Below, in pieces: positions 1 to 9,644 of a stretch of DNA of 64,000 nt (position 1 is its first letter; each line of letters starts with the position of its first letter). The notes under the pieces are model-generated. The model did no database searches. It was given only the letters and a program-made list of their open reading frames with translations, and was not told the origin of the DNA. The stretch is from the NCBI RefSeq assembly GCF_900100795.1, contig NZ_FNCO01000005.1:335790-399789 (forward strand), written 5' to 3'. The stretch is from Pseudomonas abietaniphila. Lineage in GTDB: Bacteria > Pseudomonadota > Gammaproteobacteria > Pseudomonadales > Pseudomonadaceae. The translations under genes were made by a program, and so were the position numbers.

Positions 1-193
1 CGCTCCCGCGTCCACTGACCAGCTCAACCTGCTTCACATTGCCTTCGCGCTTGAGCGTCCAGGTTTTGTACTGCAACAGGTTTTCAGTCGGATCAGTAAA
101 GGAATACACCTTCACTTCGCCGCGAACGCCATGAACAGAATAAATTTTGCCAACAACGATCAGGTCATCAGCAACAACTGGCGTCGCGTTCAT
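1..193 (-). CDS. rimM: Ribosome maturation factor RimM (N-terminal part, cut by window edge)
   Basis: The reverse strand reads MNATPVVADDLIVVGKIY from an ATG at 191-193 and stays open to the window edge, giving about 64 residues. The segment VGKIYSVHGVRGEVKVYSFT is the typical start of RimM, which binds ribosomal protein S19 and helps mature the 30S head. It starts just downstream of rpsP (5 nt gap) on the same strand, the usual rpsP-rimM-trmD-rplS operon. The C-terminal PRC-barrel half lies outside the window. Confidence 0.93.
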   Translation of the reverse strand, partial: MNATPVVADDLIVVGKIYSVHGVRGEVKVYSFTDPTENLLQYKTWTLKREGNVKQVELVSGRGS

Positions 194-198
194 ATTGC

Positions 199-450
199 TC
201 AGGCCGCAGCCTTGGCAGATTCCTTCAACAACTGAGCAACGCGCTCAGAAGGTTGTGCACCAACGCTCAGCCAGTAGGCAACGCGCTCTTGGTTCACGGA
301 CAGACGGATTTCCTGACCACGGGCAACCGGGTTGAAGAAACCTACTTGTTCCTTGTGCGAACCGTCGCGTGGGTTACGGCTGTCGGTCACAGTCAGGTGG
401 TAAAACGGGCGCTTTTTGGAGCCGCCAAGGGCAAGACGGATTGTTAGCAT
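199..450 (-). CDS. rpsP: 30S ribosomal protein S16
   Basis: This 83-residue protein begins [20 protein letters not shown], the conserved S16 start with the KKRPFY segment, and matches the usual length. S16 binds 16S rRNA early in 30S assembly. The frame is open a further 24 codons upstream, but the family N-terminus fixes the ATG at 448-450. It is the first gene of the rpsP-rimM operon and has a good sigma70-type promoter at 523-550. Confidence 0.98.
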   Translation of the reverse strand: MLTIRLALGGSKKRPFYHLTVTDSRNPRDGSHKEQVGFFNPVARGQEIRLSVNQERVAYWLSVGAQPSERVAQLLKESAKAAA

Positions 451-522
451 TGAACAAAGTTCCTGTAGTCGGTGCTGCAAATCTAAGATGCACAGCGGGC
501 ATGGGTGCCCGAAAGGCCGCAT

Positions 523-550
523 ATTCTAAGGAATATCCGGACTTTTGCAA
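523..550 (-). promoter_or_regulatory. Sigma70-type promoter of the rpsP operon
   Basis: On the minus strand, a -35 element TTGCAA (545-550) is followed after 16 nt by a -10 element TAGAAT (523-528). It lies about 75 nt upstream of the rpsP start codon, leaving a short leader with a small GGGC/GCCC hairpin near 498-510. Called from hexamer match and position only. Confidence 0.6.
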
Positions 551-697
551 ATGACTTTTTCCGGCGCACGCCGTCGGGCCATCAAGATTTGCAATGGAGC
601 CGTCATCAACAACGGCCATTTAGCGCCTGCGCAAGCAGGCCAGTGGGACGGTTGTCCCAAAGAAGGACGCGCGAAAGAGACTCCCGCGCGGTGCAAA

Positions 698-2074
698 TCA
701 CATCTTGGGCATGCCACCGCCGGGCAGCATTCCGCCCATGCCACGCATCATTTTGGCCATGCCGCCTTTGGTGGAAAACTTTTTCATCATCTTCTGCATC
801 TGCTTGTGTTGCTTGATCAGACGCCCGATGTCCTGCACCTGAGTGCCGGAGCCCATGGCGATACGGCGTTTGCGCGAACCGCTGATCAGCTCAGGGTCGC
901 GGCGCTCGGCCGGGGTCATGGAGTTGATGATGGCTTCCATCTGCTTGAACTGCTTCTCTGCCGCGCTCTGGGCGTTGCCCATTTGCGAAAGATTGACGCC
1001 GCCCATGGTCGGCAGCTTGTCCATGAGGCCGCCGAGGCCGCCCATGTTTTTCATCTGTTGCAGCTGATCGCGGAAGTCTTCGAGGTCGAAGCCTTTGCCC
1101 TTCTTCAGCTTTTTGGCCAGTTTGTCGGCCTTGTCCTTGTCGAGGGTCTGCTCGGCCTGTTCGATCAGGCTGAGCACGTCACCCATGCCGAGGATGCGCG
1201 AGGCAATACGGTCAGGGTGGAAAGGCTCCAGAGCGTCGCTCTTCTCGCCCATACCGATGAACTTGATCGGCTTGCCGGTAATGGCGCGAACCGACAGCGC
1301 AGCACCGCCTCGTGCGTCACCATCGACCTTGGTCAGGATCACACCGGTCAGCGGCAGCGCGTCGCCGAAGGCCTTGGCCGTGTTGGCGGCGTCCTGGCCG
1401 GTCATGGCGTCAACCACGAACAGTGTTTCAGCCGGCTTGACCGCCGCGTGCAGCGCCTGGATCTCGCCCATCATCTCGGCGTCAATGTGCAGACGGCCGG
1501 CGGTGTCGAGGATCACGACATCGATGAATTTGAGTTTGGCTTCTTTAATGGCAGCTTCGGCGATCGCCACCGGCTTCTGGCTGATGTCGGACGGGAAGAA
1601 CGTCACGCCGATGTCGTTGGCCAGGGTTTCCAGCTGCTTGATGGCCGCAGGACGATACACGTCCGCCGACACCACCATCACGGTTTTCTTTTTGCGCTCT
1701 TTGAGGAATTTCGCCAGCTTGCCCGCAGTGGTGGTCTTACCCGCACCCTGCAAACCCGCCATCAGGATGACCGCTGGCGGCGTGACGTTGAGGGTCAGCT
1801 CTTCGTTGGCGGCCCCCATCATCTCTTCCAGTTCGGCCTGGACGATCTTCACGAACGCCTGGCCCGGCGTCAGGCTGCGCGACACCTCGGTGCCGACGGC
1901 GCGTTCCTTGATGCGGTTGACGAAGTCTTTGACCACCGGCAAGGCGACGTCGGCTTCGAGCAGCGCCATACGCACTTCACGCAGAGTGTCCTTGATGTTG
2001 TCCTCGGTCAGCTTGGCCTTGCCGGTGACCTGGCGCAGCGTCTGCGAGAGACGATCTGTCAGATTTTCAAACAT
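698..2074 (-). CDS. ffh: Signal recognition particle protein Ffh
   Basis: This 458-residue SRP GTPase targets nascent membrane proteins to FtsY/SecYEG together with 4.5S RNA. Residues 1-90 form the helical N domain. The G domain has the P-loop GLQGAGKT (107-114), DTAGR (190-194) and TKVDGDARGG. The C-terminal M domain is Met/Gly-rich and ends GGMLPGGGMPKM, as in other Ffh proteins. Length is normal. It is divergent from the CcsA-like gene and lies just upstream of the rpsP operon, the standard Pseudomonas order. An AGGATC Shine-Dalgarno precedes the ATG. Confidence 0.98.
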   Translation of the reverse strand: MFENLTDRLSQTLRQVTGKAKLTEDNIKDTLREVRMALLEADVALPVVKDFVNRIKERAVGTEVSRSLTPGQAFVKIVQAELEEMMGAANEELTLNVTPPAVILMAGLQGAGKTTTAGKLAKFLKERKKKTVMVVSADVYRPAAIKQLETLANDIGVTFFPSDISQKPVAIAEAAIKEAKLKFIDVVILDTAGRLHIDAEMMGEIQALHAAVKPAETLFVVDAMTGQDAANTAKAFGDALPLTGVILTKVDGDARGGAALSVRAITGKPIKFIGMGEKSDALEPFHPDRIASRILGMGDVLSLIEQAEQTLDKDKADKLAKKLKKGKGFDLEDFRDQLQQMKNMGGLGGLMDKLPTMGGVNLSQMGNAQSAAEKQFKQMEAIINSMTPAERRDPELISGSRKRRIAMGSGTQVQDIGRLIKQHKQMQKMMKKFSTKGGMAKMMRGMGGMLPGGGMPKM

Positions 2075-2315
2075 GCGTGATCCTTTGAGTTCGTCATGAA
2101 CCCCAGTTGATGCGGCTCTGCCCCCCGATGCAGCGTCAAAACGCGATGCATTTATAGAGAAGGAGCAGCGCTCGACGAGCCTGTGGCTTGAGCAGGTCGC
2201 GGATTATAGCGAAGAGTCTGGCGCACGGACACCACGACGTCTGCTTCTGTGGTCTTTCGTGGACTGTCGGTTCTATGCCAAACTCAGCGGCTTTCGGGCA
2301 CGCCCATCAGGATCT

Positions 2316-3128
2316 ATGTTCCCCTTGTCACCGAGTTTGCTATTCAGCCTCGCCGCCGCCGTTCTCTACGCCGCTGCGACCCTCTATCAAGGTACTCGCC
2401 TGCGTCAGGGCAAAAAGGCCGATAAATGGCTGCTGTGCCTGATCGGCACCCTGGCTGTTGCCTGTCAGACCAGTGCGCTTTTCGGCCAGTTGGTGCGCCC
2501 GATCGGCCTGGGCCTGGACTTTTTCAGCGCCGCCAGCCTGATTGCCGTGGCGGTGATCATCGTGACCATGTTGGCGTGCATCCGCATTCCCGTGGAAATC
2601 CTGCTGATCCTGCTATTTCCGCTGGGTATCCTGACCACGCTGATGGCGCAGTTCGCACCGCCCGGCACGCTGCAGCCGATCGTCGCGGAGCAAGGCCTGA
2701 TCGGGCACATCCTGCTGTCGATCCTGGCGTATGGCATGTTCACCATCGCCGTGTTCCAGGCGCTGCTGCTCCTGCTGCAGAACCATCAATTGAAGAACAA
2801 ACACCCTTCCGGCCTGATCCGGAACTTCCCGCCGCTGCAAACCATGGAAAGCCTGCTGTTCGGTTTCCTGTGGGCCGGCTGGACCCTGCTTTCGATGTCG
2901 CTGATCTCCGGCTGGCTGTTCGTCGAGAACCTGTTTGCCCAGCACCTGGTGCACAAGACCTTGCTGTCGATCTTGGCGTGGATCGTGTTCAGTGTGCTGT
3001 TGTGGGGGCGCACGCGTCTGGGCTGGCGCGGCCACAAAGCCATTCGCTGGACCCTGGGCGGCTTTCTGCTGTTGATGCTGGCCTATTTCGGCAGCAAGCT
3101 CGTCCGCGAATACATCCTGCACATCTGA
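2316..3128 (+). CDS. CcsA/YpjD-like cytochrome c assembly family membrane protein
   Basis: This 270-residue protein has about eight hydrophobic segments and the arrangement of CcsA/YpjD-type inner-membrane proteins related to the heme-handling cytochrome c assembly factors (for example the segment WAGWTLLSMSLISGWLF). I chose the ATG at 2316: it follows an AGGA and gives a sensible N-terminus, whereas the upstream 19 codons are charged and unlike a membrane start. It ends 12 nt before the CBS-domain gene, so the two are probably co-transcribed. Pseudomonas also has CcmA-H for cytochrome c, so the role of this homologue is not clear. Confidence 0.85.
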   Translation: MFPLSPSLLFSLAAAVLYAAATLYQGTRLRQGKKADKWLLCLIGTLAVACQTSALFGQLVRPIGLGLDFFSAASLIAVAVIIVTMLACIRIPVEILLILLFPLGILTTLMAQFAPPGTLQPIVAEQGLIGHILLSILAYGMFTIAVFQALLLLLQNHQLKNKHPSGLIRNFPPLQTMESLLFGFLWAGWTLLSMSLISGWLFVENLFAQHLVHKTLLSILAWIVFSVLLWGRTRLGWRGHKAIRWTLGGFLLLMLAYFGSKLVREYILHI

Positions 3129-3140
3129 CGGGCGCCGACC

Positions 3141-4379
3141 ATGGATAACCTGCCCACCGGCACGATGCTTGCGCTGCTCGCCCTGCTCACCTTGTGGTCA
3201 GCGCTGTTCACGGCAGTCGAAGCGGCTCACCACAACCTGCGCGCCGTGCCGGTCAATCCGCGCTCGTCCGAGCCGCCCAAACCGACGCTGGCGTTCAACC
3301 TCAACAGTCTGATTCTGGGCAACACGCTGCTCAAGGTGTTGATCACCGTGCTGGCTACGCTGCTGGCCATCAGTCAGTGGTATTTCCATGGCCCACTGAT
3401 TGCCTGGCTCGCGGTCGCCAGCGTGCTGGTCACCGTCACCGAATTCATTCCACGCAAACTGGCCGCACGTCGTCCCGAGGCGATCCTGCTGCTGGGCAAC
3501 AATGTCCTGCGCATTCCCGTTCGCCTGCTGCGTCCGCTGACCTGGATTTACAAGAACATCGCCAAGCTGCTGTTGCGCCCGTTCCTGTCGAAACGCCGGC
3601 CAGACGACACCGACGATGACGACGACATGGGCCCCACGATCTATCAGGACAACGAAAGCCAGTTTGGTCGCGCGCACATCATTTCAGGGATTCATGCGCT
3701 GGACAGCATGAGCGTCAACGACATTCTCGTGCCGCGCAGTGAAGTGGACGGCATCAATCTGGATGACACCATTGAAGAGATCGCCGACAAGCTGATCATT
3801 TCGCGCCACACCCGTCTGCCGGTCTACCACAACGACATCAACCAGGTTGAAGGCGTGCTCAATACCCGCATGATCAGCCATCTGCTGCCGCGCGGGGAAT
3901 TGACCAAAGAGGCGCTGAAAGCCGCCTGCTATGAACCTTACTTCGTGCCGGAAAGCACCCCGCTGCAGCTGCAACTGCTCAACTTCCACAAGCAGCAGCG
4001 ACGCATGGGCGTCGTGGTCGACGAATACGGGGAAGTGCTGGGCATCGTCAGCCTGGAAGACATTCTCGAGGAGATCGTCGGCGAATTCGAAAGCGAGCAA
4101 TCCCTCGACAATCCGCACATCCACCCACAGCCCGACGGGCGTCTGGTAGTGGATGGCGCGGCGTCGATTCGCGACCTGAACAAGACCCTCAGTTGGCACC
4201 TTCCTGCCGACGGCCCGAAAACCCTCAACGGACTGATCACCGAAGCGCTGGAAACCATTCCCGACAGCTCCGTGTGTTTGAAAATCGGCCCGTATCGGCT
4301 GGAAACCCTCGAAACCGAGGACAACCGCGTCACTCGTGTGCTCATGTGGCAGAACACCCGCACCAAAGACGTGATCTAA
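3141..4379 (+). CDS. HlyC/CorC (CorB/YfjD) family CBS-domain transporter
   Basis: This 412-residue protein has an N-terminal DUF21-type membrane region of about three or four helices (residues 1-150). An acidic linker with a run of Asp (about 155-163) follows, then a CBS pair (about 185-320, with VVVDEYGEVLGIVSLEDILEEIVGE) and a C-terminal CorC_HlyC domain. The family is linked to Mg2+/Co2+ efflux or homeostasis; the old haemolysin label is misleading. It sits 12 nt after the CcsA-like gene, probably as an operon. Confidence 0.9.
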   Translation: MDNLPTGTMLALLALLTLWSALFTAVEAAHHNLRAVPVNPRSSEPPKPTLAFNLNSLILGNTLLKVLITVLATLLAISQWYFHGPLIAWLAVASVLVTVTEFIPRKLAARRPEAILLLGNNVLRIPVRLLRPLTWIYKNIAKLLLRPFLSKRRPDDTDDDDDMGPTIYQDNESQFGRAHIISGIHALDSMSVNDILVPRSEVDGINLDDTIEEIADKLIISRHTRLPVYHNDINQVEGVLNTRMISHLLPRGELTKEALKAACYEPYFVPESTPLQLQLLNFHKQQRRMGVVVDEYGEVLGIVSLEDILEEIVGEFESEQSLDNPHIHPQPDGRLVVDGAASIRDLNKTLSWHLPADGPKTLNGLITEALETIPDSSVCLKIGPYRLETLETEDNRVTRVLMWQNTRTKDVI

Positions 4380-4395
4380 AGCGCGTTTGAAACAC

Positions 4396-4425
4396 TTGTT
4401 TCCGCGCTGACGCCCTTCCTATAAT
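4396..4425 (+). promoter_or_regulatory. Candidate sigma70 promoter upstream of the MFS gene
   Basis: TTGTTT (4396-4401) and a perfect TATAAT (4420-4425) are separated by 18 nt. The element lies in the 293-nt gap before the MFS transporter and directly after a hairpin (GAAAC-ACTT-GTTTC flanked by GCGCG/CGCGC, 4381-4408). No other feature was seen in that gap. Confidence 0.45.
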
Positions 4426-4672
4426 CGAGCCGCTTACCCAGCCCCGCCGATCCGCGTGCTACCCGCACAAAGCGCGATCCGGCCAGTCACTCAGCCTGAC
4501 GTCTTCACGCAACACCCTGGCCAGCTCATATCCCGAGCGTCGCCAGTCGCCTTCGCCCGCATCCGGGCTAGTCTGTTCAGCGCTGTACCCAAAAATAATT
4601 AACGATTGCTCCAGCGCGCGTACGATCTTTCGTTCCTCGCTGACAGGCAAGATGACTGCCAGGGATACCCGC

Positions 4673-5995
4673 ATGACCAGCACTTCCACCTATCAGCCAA
4701 GCGACGAGCGCGAGGCACGTCCTGCCAACTCCGCCGCCCGCGTGGCCACCGCCAGCTTCATTGGCACCGCCATCGAGTTCTATGACTTCTACGTCTACGC
4801 CACCGCCGCGGCGCTGGTGATCGGGCCGGTGTTCTTCCCGCAGACTTCCAGCACCGCACAGATGCTGTCGGCATTTCTGACCTTCGGTATCGCGTTTCTG
4901 GCGCGCCCGCTGGGCTCCGCGCTGTTCGGCCACTTTGGCGACCGCATCGGCCGTAAATCGACACTGGTCGCTTCTTTGCTGCTGATGGGCATCTGCACCA
5001 CCCTGATCGGCGTGTTGCCCGGCTATGAAGCCATAGGCTCGTGGGCGCCGATCCTGCTGTGCGTCCTGCGTTTTGGCCAAGGGCTCGGACTGGGTGGCGA
5101 ATGGGGCGGTGCCGCATTGCTCGCCACCGAGAATGCACCCAAAGGCAAACGCGCCTGGTTCGGCATGTTCCCGCAACTCGGCCCTTCGATCGGTTTCCTC
5201 GCGGCCAATGGCCTGTTTCTGACGCTGGCCATGACCCTGACCGACGAACAATTCCGCTCGTGGGGCTGGCGCGTTCCGTTCCTGCTCAGCGCGGTGCTGG
5301 TCGTAATTGGTTTGTACGTGCGCCTGAAGCTGGAAGAAACACCGGTCTTCGCCAAAGCCATCGCGCGCAATGAACGCCTGAAAATGCCGATTGCCGAGCT
5401 GTTTTCGCAATACTGGGCGCCGATGCTGCTGGGCGCGGCGTCGATGGTGGTGTGTTACGCGCTGTTCTATATCTCGACCGTGTTCTCCCTGAGCTACGGG
5501 GTCAAGACGCTGGGCTACAGCCGTGAGTCGTTCTTGGCCATGCTGTGTTTTGCCGTGCTGTTCATGGCACTGGCCACCCCGCTTTCCGCATGGGCCAGTG
5601 ACCGTTTCGGGCGCAAGCCGGTACTGATCATTGGTGGTGTACTGGCAATTCTGTCGGGTTTTCTGATGGAACCGCTGCTGACACATGGCACGACCTGGGC
5701 CGTGACACTGTTCCTGTCGATCGAGTTGTTCCTGATGGGCGTGACGTTCGCACCGATGGGCGCGATGTTGCCTGAACTGTTTCCCACTCGCGTGCGCTAT
5801 ACCGGCGCGTCGGCGGCCTACAACATCGGTGGGATCGTCGGCGCGTCGGTTGCACCGTTCTTCGCACAGAAACTGGTAGAGATGGGTGGATTGAGCTGGG
5901 TCGGCGGCTATGTATCAGCCGCGGCACTGATCAGCGTGATCGCGGTGCTGTGCCTGAAAGAAACCCGTCATGCGGATCTGGATACGATCAGGTAA
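4673..5995 (+). CDS. MFS transporter, metabolite:H+ symporter (MHS) type
   Basis: This 440-residue, 12-helix permease has the MFS motif A (GHFGDRIGRKSTL) in the loop after helix 2 and a second copy (SDRFGRKPVL) in the middle. The segments RFGQGLGLGGEWGGAALLATE and SWGWRVPFLLS are typical of the MHS subfamily, which includes proline/betaine, citrate, shikimate and alpha-ketoglutarate carriers. The substrate cannot be read from sequence. The ATG at 4673 has AGGG 8 nt upstream; an in-frame ATG at 4652 is the alternative. It appears monocistronic. Confidence 0.88.
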   Translation: MTSTSTYQPSDEREARPANSAARVATASFIGTAIEFYDFYVYATAAALVIGPVFFPQTSSTAQMLSAFLTFGIAFLARPLGSALFGHFGDRIGRKSTLVASLLLMGICTTLIGVLPGYEAIGSWAPILLCVLRFGQGLGLGGEWGGAALLATENAPKGKRAWFGMFPQLGPSIGFLAANGLFLTLAMTLTDEQFRSWGWRVPFLLSAVLVVIGLYVRLKLEETPVFAKAIARNERLKMPIAELFSQYWAPMLLGAASMVVCYALFYISTVFSLSYGVKTLGYSRESFLAMLCFAVLFMALATPLSAWASDRFGRKPVLIIGGVLAILSGFLMEPLLTHGTTWAVTLFLSIELFLMGVTFAPMGAMLPELFPTRVRYTGASAAYNIGGIVGASVAPFFAQKLVEMGGLSWVGGYVSAAALISVIAVLCLKETRHADLDTIR

Positions 5996-6005
5996 TGCCT
6001 GATCT

Positions 6006-6091
6006 GTAGGAGCGCGCTTGCCCGCGATTGCGGTGTGTCAGGTAAAAATGGGGTGTTGACCCACCGCAATCGCGGGCAAGCGCGCTCCTAC
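6006..6091. repeat. REPIN (paired inverted REP sequences), family 1
   Basis: A 30-nt arm beginning GTAGGAGCGCGCTTGCCCGC (6006-6035) is repeated as its exact reverse complement at 6062-6091 around a 26-nt spacer. The layout is that of Pseudomonas REPINs, mobilised by RAYT transposases encoded elsewhere. It fills the gap between the MFS gene and purT. Confidence 0.9.
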
Positions 6092-6116
6092 ACGGCACCG
6101 CGTAAGCCACACACAA

Positions 6117-6146
6117 AAACGGCGCCACTGAGGGCGCCGTTTTTTT
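6117..6146. terminator. Bidirectional intrinsic terminator between the MFS gene and purT
   Basis: GGCGCC (6121-6126) and GGCGCC (6133-6138) form a stem flanked by an A-run on the left and a T-run on the right, so it can end transcripts from both convergent genes. Confidence 0.8.
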
Positions 6147-6159
6147 GTTGCGGGAACGC

Positions 6160-7341
6160 TTACAGCTGAACCTTGACGGCCATCGACGAGCGGGTCGCCT
6201 TGCCGCGCGCGGCTTCGATCGACACGTCACGCGCCAGGGCCACACCCATGCGGCGCTGGCCGTTGACTTCAGGCTTGCCGAACAGACGCAGCGCGGTGTC
6301 TGGCTCGCTCAGGGCTTGTTCCAGGTTGGCGAAGGCGGTCTGGGTCGATGTGCCTTCCACCAGAATCACCGCCGAGGCCGATGGGCCGAACTGGCGGATC
6401 AACGGAATCGGCAGGCCCAGAATCGCGCGAGCGTGCAGCGCGAACTGCGACAGGTCCTGGGAAATCAGGGTGACAAGACCGGTGTCGTGAGGACGCGGCG
6501 ACACTTCGCTGAACCAGACTTGATCGCCCTTGATGAACAGCTCGACGCCAAACAGGCCGCGGCCGCCCAGTGCTTCGGTCACGGCCTTGGCAACGCGCTC
6601 GGACTCCGCCAGTGCAATCGGACTCATGGCTTGTGGCTGCCAGGATTCCTGATAGTCGCCCTTCTCCTGACGGTGGCCGACCGGCGCGCAGAACGTAGTG
6701 CCGCCGACGTGACGCACGGTCAGCAGGGTGATTTCGTAGTCGAAGTCGATGAAGCCTTCGATGATCACGCGGCCTTTGCCGGCACGACCGCCTTCCTGCG
6801 CGTAATCCCACGCCTTCTGGATATCAGCGTCGGTTTTCAACAGGCTCTGCCCCTTGCCCGACGAGCTCATGACCGGCTTGACGACGCACGGGAAGCCCAG
6901 GTCTTCGACGGCTTTCTTGTAGTCTTCGAAAGTGTCGGCAAAGTGATACGGCGAGGTCGGCAGATCCAGCTCTTCAGCCGCCAGACGGCGAATGCCTTCG
7001 CGGTTCATGGTCAGCTGTGCGGCACGCGCCGTCGGGATCACGGTGAAACCTTCGGACTCCAGCTCCACCAGCGTCGCGGTGGCGATCGCTTCGATTTCCG
7101 GGACGATGTAATGCGGCTTCTCGGCCTCGATCACGGCACGCAGCGCGGCGCCGTCGAGCATGTTAATCACATGACTGCGGTGCGCGACTTGCATGGCCGG
7201 AGCATTGGCGTAACGGTCGACGGCAATCACTTCAACGCCCAGGCGTTGCAGTTCGATCACCACTTCCTTGCCCAGCTCACCGCAACCGCAGAGCAATACG
7301 CGGGTCGCGGTCGGCGACAGTGGAGTTCCGATTTGAGTCAT
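6160..7341 (-). CDS. purT: Formate-dependent phosphoribosylglycinamide formyltransferase PurT
   Basis: PurT converts GAR, formate and ATP to formyl-GAR, the folate-independent version of the third purine step. The protein is 393 residues, the standard length, starting [20 protein letters not shown]. It carries the ATP-grasp glycine loop (SSGKGQS), [11 protein letters not shown], and [10 protein letters not shown] near the metal site. The frame continues 17 codons upstream, but family length and an AGGACC ribosome site 4 nt before the ATG support 7341. It is a single gene ended by the terminator at 6117-6146. Confidence 0.97.
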   Translation of the reverse strand: MTQIGTPLSPTATRVLLCGCGELGKEVVIELQRLGVEVIAVDRYANAPAMQVAHRSHVINMLDGAALRAVIEAEKPHYIVPEIEAIATATLVELESEGFTVIPTARAAQLTMNREGIRRLAAEELDLPTSPYHFADTFEDYKKAVEDLGFPCVVKPVMSSSGKGQSLLKTDADIQKAWDYAQEGGRAGKGRVIIEGFIDFDYEITLLTVRHVGGTTFCAPVGHRQEKGDYQESWQPQAMSPIALAESERVAKAVTEALGGRGLFGVELFIKGDQVWFSEVSPRPHDTGLVTLISQDLSQFALHARAILGLPIPLIRQFGPSASAVILVEGTSTQTAFANLEQALSEPDTALRLFGKPEVNGQRRMGVALARDVSIEAARGKATRSSMAVKVQL

Positions 7342-7461
7342 CACAGGTCCTCGTGGAGCAGATATCGAGGGCAGCCCGCCATGGACGAGCAACCGCAGGG
7401 GAGAAAGGCGCGCAATTTACCACGAAGGCCGGGGATTGGGGTGCGACCGCGGACGGGCGCC

Positions 7462-7680
7462 TCAGCGAGCGGGCACCGAGAACATCATCCCGCTGGCCTT
7501 GGCGCGATCATCACAGAGCACCAGCACTGCGCGCCGCGCCTCGTTGCTCATGCGACTCCAGCCGGTGATTTCCGCAACGGTGCGCTGGCAGCCGACGCAG
7601 ATATCGGCCTCGTCCAGCGCACAGATGCTCACGCAGGGCGAACGAACGGGTTTCTCGTGTTGTGTAGGGTCGGTGGACAT
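7462..7680 (-). CDS. DUF1289 domain small cysteine protein
   Basis: This 72-residue protein has the DUF1289 pattern: RSPCVSICALDE, then DICVGCQRTVAEI and GWSRMS. The four Cys are spaced like a small metal-binding motif, but the function of the family is unknown. Its ATG overlaps the stop of the upstream gamma-carbonic anhydrase gene (TGATG), which suggests translational coupling and a small operon with the carbonic anhydrase and CoA pyrophosphatase genes. Confidence 0.88.
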   Translation of the reverse strand: MSTDPTQHEKPVRSPCVSICALDEADICVGCQRTVAEITGWSRMSNEARRAVLVLCDDRAKASGMMFSVPAR

Positions 7681-8204
7681 CAGTCTTCCTGTGGCGCCAG
7701 ATCGCGTGCGTAACGCTGCGCATTGTGAACGTAATGCGCGGCGCTGGCCTCAAGCATTTTCTTCTGCGCGTCGGTCAGCTCACGCACGATCTTGCCGGGC
7801 GATCCCATCACGAGCGAGCCATCCGGAATCACCTTGCCTTCGCCGATCAGCGAGTTGGCGCCGATGATGCAGTATTTGCCGATTTTGGCGCCGTTGAGGA
7901 TCACCGAGTTGATGCCGATGAGCGTGTTGTCGTCCACGGTGCAGCCATGCAGCATGACGTTGTGGCCGATGGTCACGTTCCTGCCGATGGTCAGCGGCGA
8001 CCCCATGTCGGTGTGTATGACCGTGCCATCTTGCACGTTGCTGTTCTCGCCGATATCGATCAGTTCGTTATCCCCGCGCAGCACCGCACCGAACCAGACG
8101 CTGGCGTTGGCCTGAAGCCTGACGTTGCCGATCAGGGTGGCGGTCGGCGCGATCCAGCTTTGCGGGTGGGCTTGGACACGGGACGTCCCCAGACGGTATT
8201 TCAT
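7680..8204 (-). CDS. Gamma-class carbonic anhydrase family protein (YrdA/PaaY-like)
   Basis: This 174-residue left-handed beta-helix protein is built from hexapeptide repeats (for example [15 protein letters not shown]). Metal-site His residues are visible in TVIHTDMG and IGHNVMLHG. Members bind Zn or Fe and may hydrate CO2, though activity of YrdA-like forms is often weak or undetected. The ATG at 8204 gives the family length; the 73 upstream in-frame codons overlap intergenic sequence. It is the middle gene of a three-gene run. Confidence 0.93.
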   Translation of the reverse strand: MKYRLGTSRVQAHPQSWIAPTATLIGNVRLQANASVWFGAVLRGDNELIDIGENSNVQDGTVIHTDMGSPLTIGRNVTIGHNVMLHGCTVDDNTLIGINSVILNGAKIGKYCIIGANSLIGEGKVIPDGSLVMGSPGKIVRELTDAQKKMLEASAAHYVHNAQRYARDLAPQED

Positions 8205-8272
8205 ATTGTTGTCCTCAAGGCTCTGCGGCCGTGGGTCGAGCGCATGGCTCACGGTTGAATGAAGAAGTGCGG

Positions 8273-8884
8273 TCAGGACTTCAAGGTGTGAATGATCGAG
8301 CGCTTGGGCGGATGGTTGAGGCTGATATTGCTCTCGAACATTACGTTCATGAGTTCGACAATCATGATGGCCGTCAGCCCCCAGATCTTGTACTCGCCAA
8401 AACGATAGCTCGGCACGTACCAACTGCGACCCTGATAATCGATGCGGTGAGTGTGCTCGCGGGCGTCCTCTCGAAAAAACGCCAGAGGAACGCTAAATAC
8501 GGCAGCGATCTCGCCGTCATTGGGACGGTATTCGACGAAGTCGGGAATCACGCCCACGTACGGTGTGACTTTGATTCCGTGCTTGGAGATCAGCGGACTG
8601 AGGGGGCCGACGATCTCGACCAGTCCAGGCGGCAGGCCGATTTCTTCTTCGGCCTCGCGCAGCGCCGTGAAGATCAGGTCCGGGTCTTCCGGATCACGCC
8701 GGCCACCCGGAAACGCCACTTCGCCACCGTGCGTCGATAGACCGCTGGCACGCAAGGTCAAGACCAGTTCAGGTTCGTCGCTGCGGGTGATGGGCAGTAA
8801 CACCGCCGCCTCGGGAAAGCGTTTGTCCGTTTCCAGAGTGCCCGGCGTATGGCTGCTTATACGACTAAGTAGCTCGTCCAGCAT
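8273..8884 (-). CDS. CoA pyrophosphatase, Nudix family (NudL/YeaB-like)
   Basis: This 203-residue protein has the Nudix box [20 protein letters not shown] followed by EEIGL. The upstream segment GGEVAFPGG and the downstream region match the NudL/YeaB CoA-pyrophosphatase group, which cleaves CoA or oxidised CoA to 3',5'-ADP and a phosphopantetheine. It is first in the run with the gamma-carbonic anhydrase and DUF1289 genes (68-nt gap) and divergent from a second Nudix gene. Confidence 0.9.
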   Translation of the reverse strand: MLDELLSRISSHTPGTLETDKRFPEAAVLLPITRSDEPELVLTLRASGLSTHGGEVAFPGGRRDPEDPDLIFTALREAEEEIGLPPGLVEIVGPLSPLISKHGIKVTPYVGVIPDFVEYRPNDGEIAAVFSVPLAFFREDAREHTHRIDYQGRSWYVPSYRFGEYKIWGLTAIMIVELMNVMFESNISLNHPPKRSIIHTLKS

Positions 8885-9043
8885 GGGAATTCTCGTCCTG
8901 TTGCCTACCCGGCATCATGCACCAAAGCGCGAATGCGCCCAACCCCTTGCAGTACATCCGGGCAGCCGTTAACAAGACGCCACTTGCCGACCACCCGCGC
9001 CGCACGCCAAGATAGCCGCTGACGACAGGAACCCGATTCGATC

Positions 9044-9595
9044 ATGAAATTCTGCAGCCAATGCGGCGAACAGGTTATCCAGCGCATTCCCGAGGGCGAT
9101 AGCCGCCCGCGTTACGTGTGCGAACACTGCCATACGATTCATTACCAGAACCCGAACATTGTCGCCGGTGTACTGCCGATATGGGACGACAAGGTGTTGC
9201 TGTGCCGTCGCGCCATCGAGCCGCGCCTGGGTTACTGGACGCTGCCGGCAGGCTTCATGGAGAACGGCGAAAGCGTCGAACAGGCCGCCCGACGAGAAAC
9301 TGTCGAGGAGGCCTGCGCCCTTCTGGAAGACCTGCACCTGTACGCAATGATCGACGTGCCGCACATCAATCAGGTGCACATTTTCTACCGGGCCAGCATG
9401 GCCGGTGCGGAGTTTGCCGCAGGCGTTGAAAGCCTTGAGGTGAAGTTGTTCGATGAGGCCGACATTCCGTGGTCAGAGCTGGCTTTCCACACGGTTCGAC
9501 GTACCCTAGAATGCTTCTTTATCGACCGGCGGCATCAAGAATTCCCGGTGCATACCGATTGCCTTTCTGTGTCACCCCCACTTAAAACCACTTGA
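9044..9595 (+). CDS. Nudix hydrolase with N-terminal zinc ribbon
   Basis: This 183-residue protein begins with a zinc ribbon (CSQC at about 4-7 and CEHC at about 26-29). The Nudix box reads GFMENGESVEQAARRETVEE, with Cys-Ala where the canonical box has Gly-hydrophobic at its end. The family acts on nucleoside diphosphate derivatives such as ADP-ribose or NADH; the substrate is not set here. It is divergent from the CoA pyrophosphatase gene. Confidence 0.88.
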   Translation: MKFCSQCGEQVIQRIPEGDSRPRYVCEHCHTIHYQNPNIVAGVLPIWDDKVLLCRRAIEPRLGYWTLPAGFMENGESVEQAARRETVEEACALLEDLHLYAMIDVPHINQVHIFYRASMAGAEFAAGVESLEVKLFDEADIPWSELAFHTVRRTLECFFIDRRHQEFPVHTDCLSVSPPLKTT

Positions 9596-9644
9596 TCAGA
9601 TGACGACGCGCGATTGCCGCGCGAGCTTCAGGGATACCGTGTAA

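Noticed and set aside
545..2080. 511-codon frame antisense to ffh
   Set aside because: Shadow of ffh with no family match; the sense gene is certain.
4459..4689. 76-codon minus-strand ORF upstream of the MFS gene
   Set aside because: It overlaps the MFS start and its promoter region, and I saw no family match or good ribosome site.
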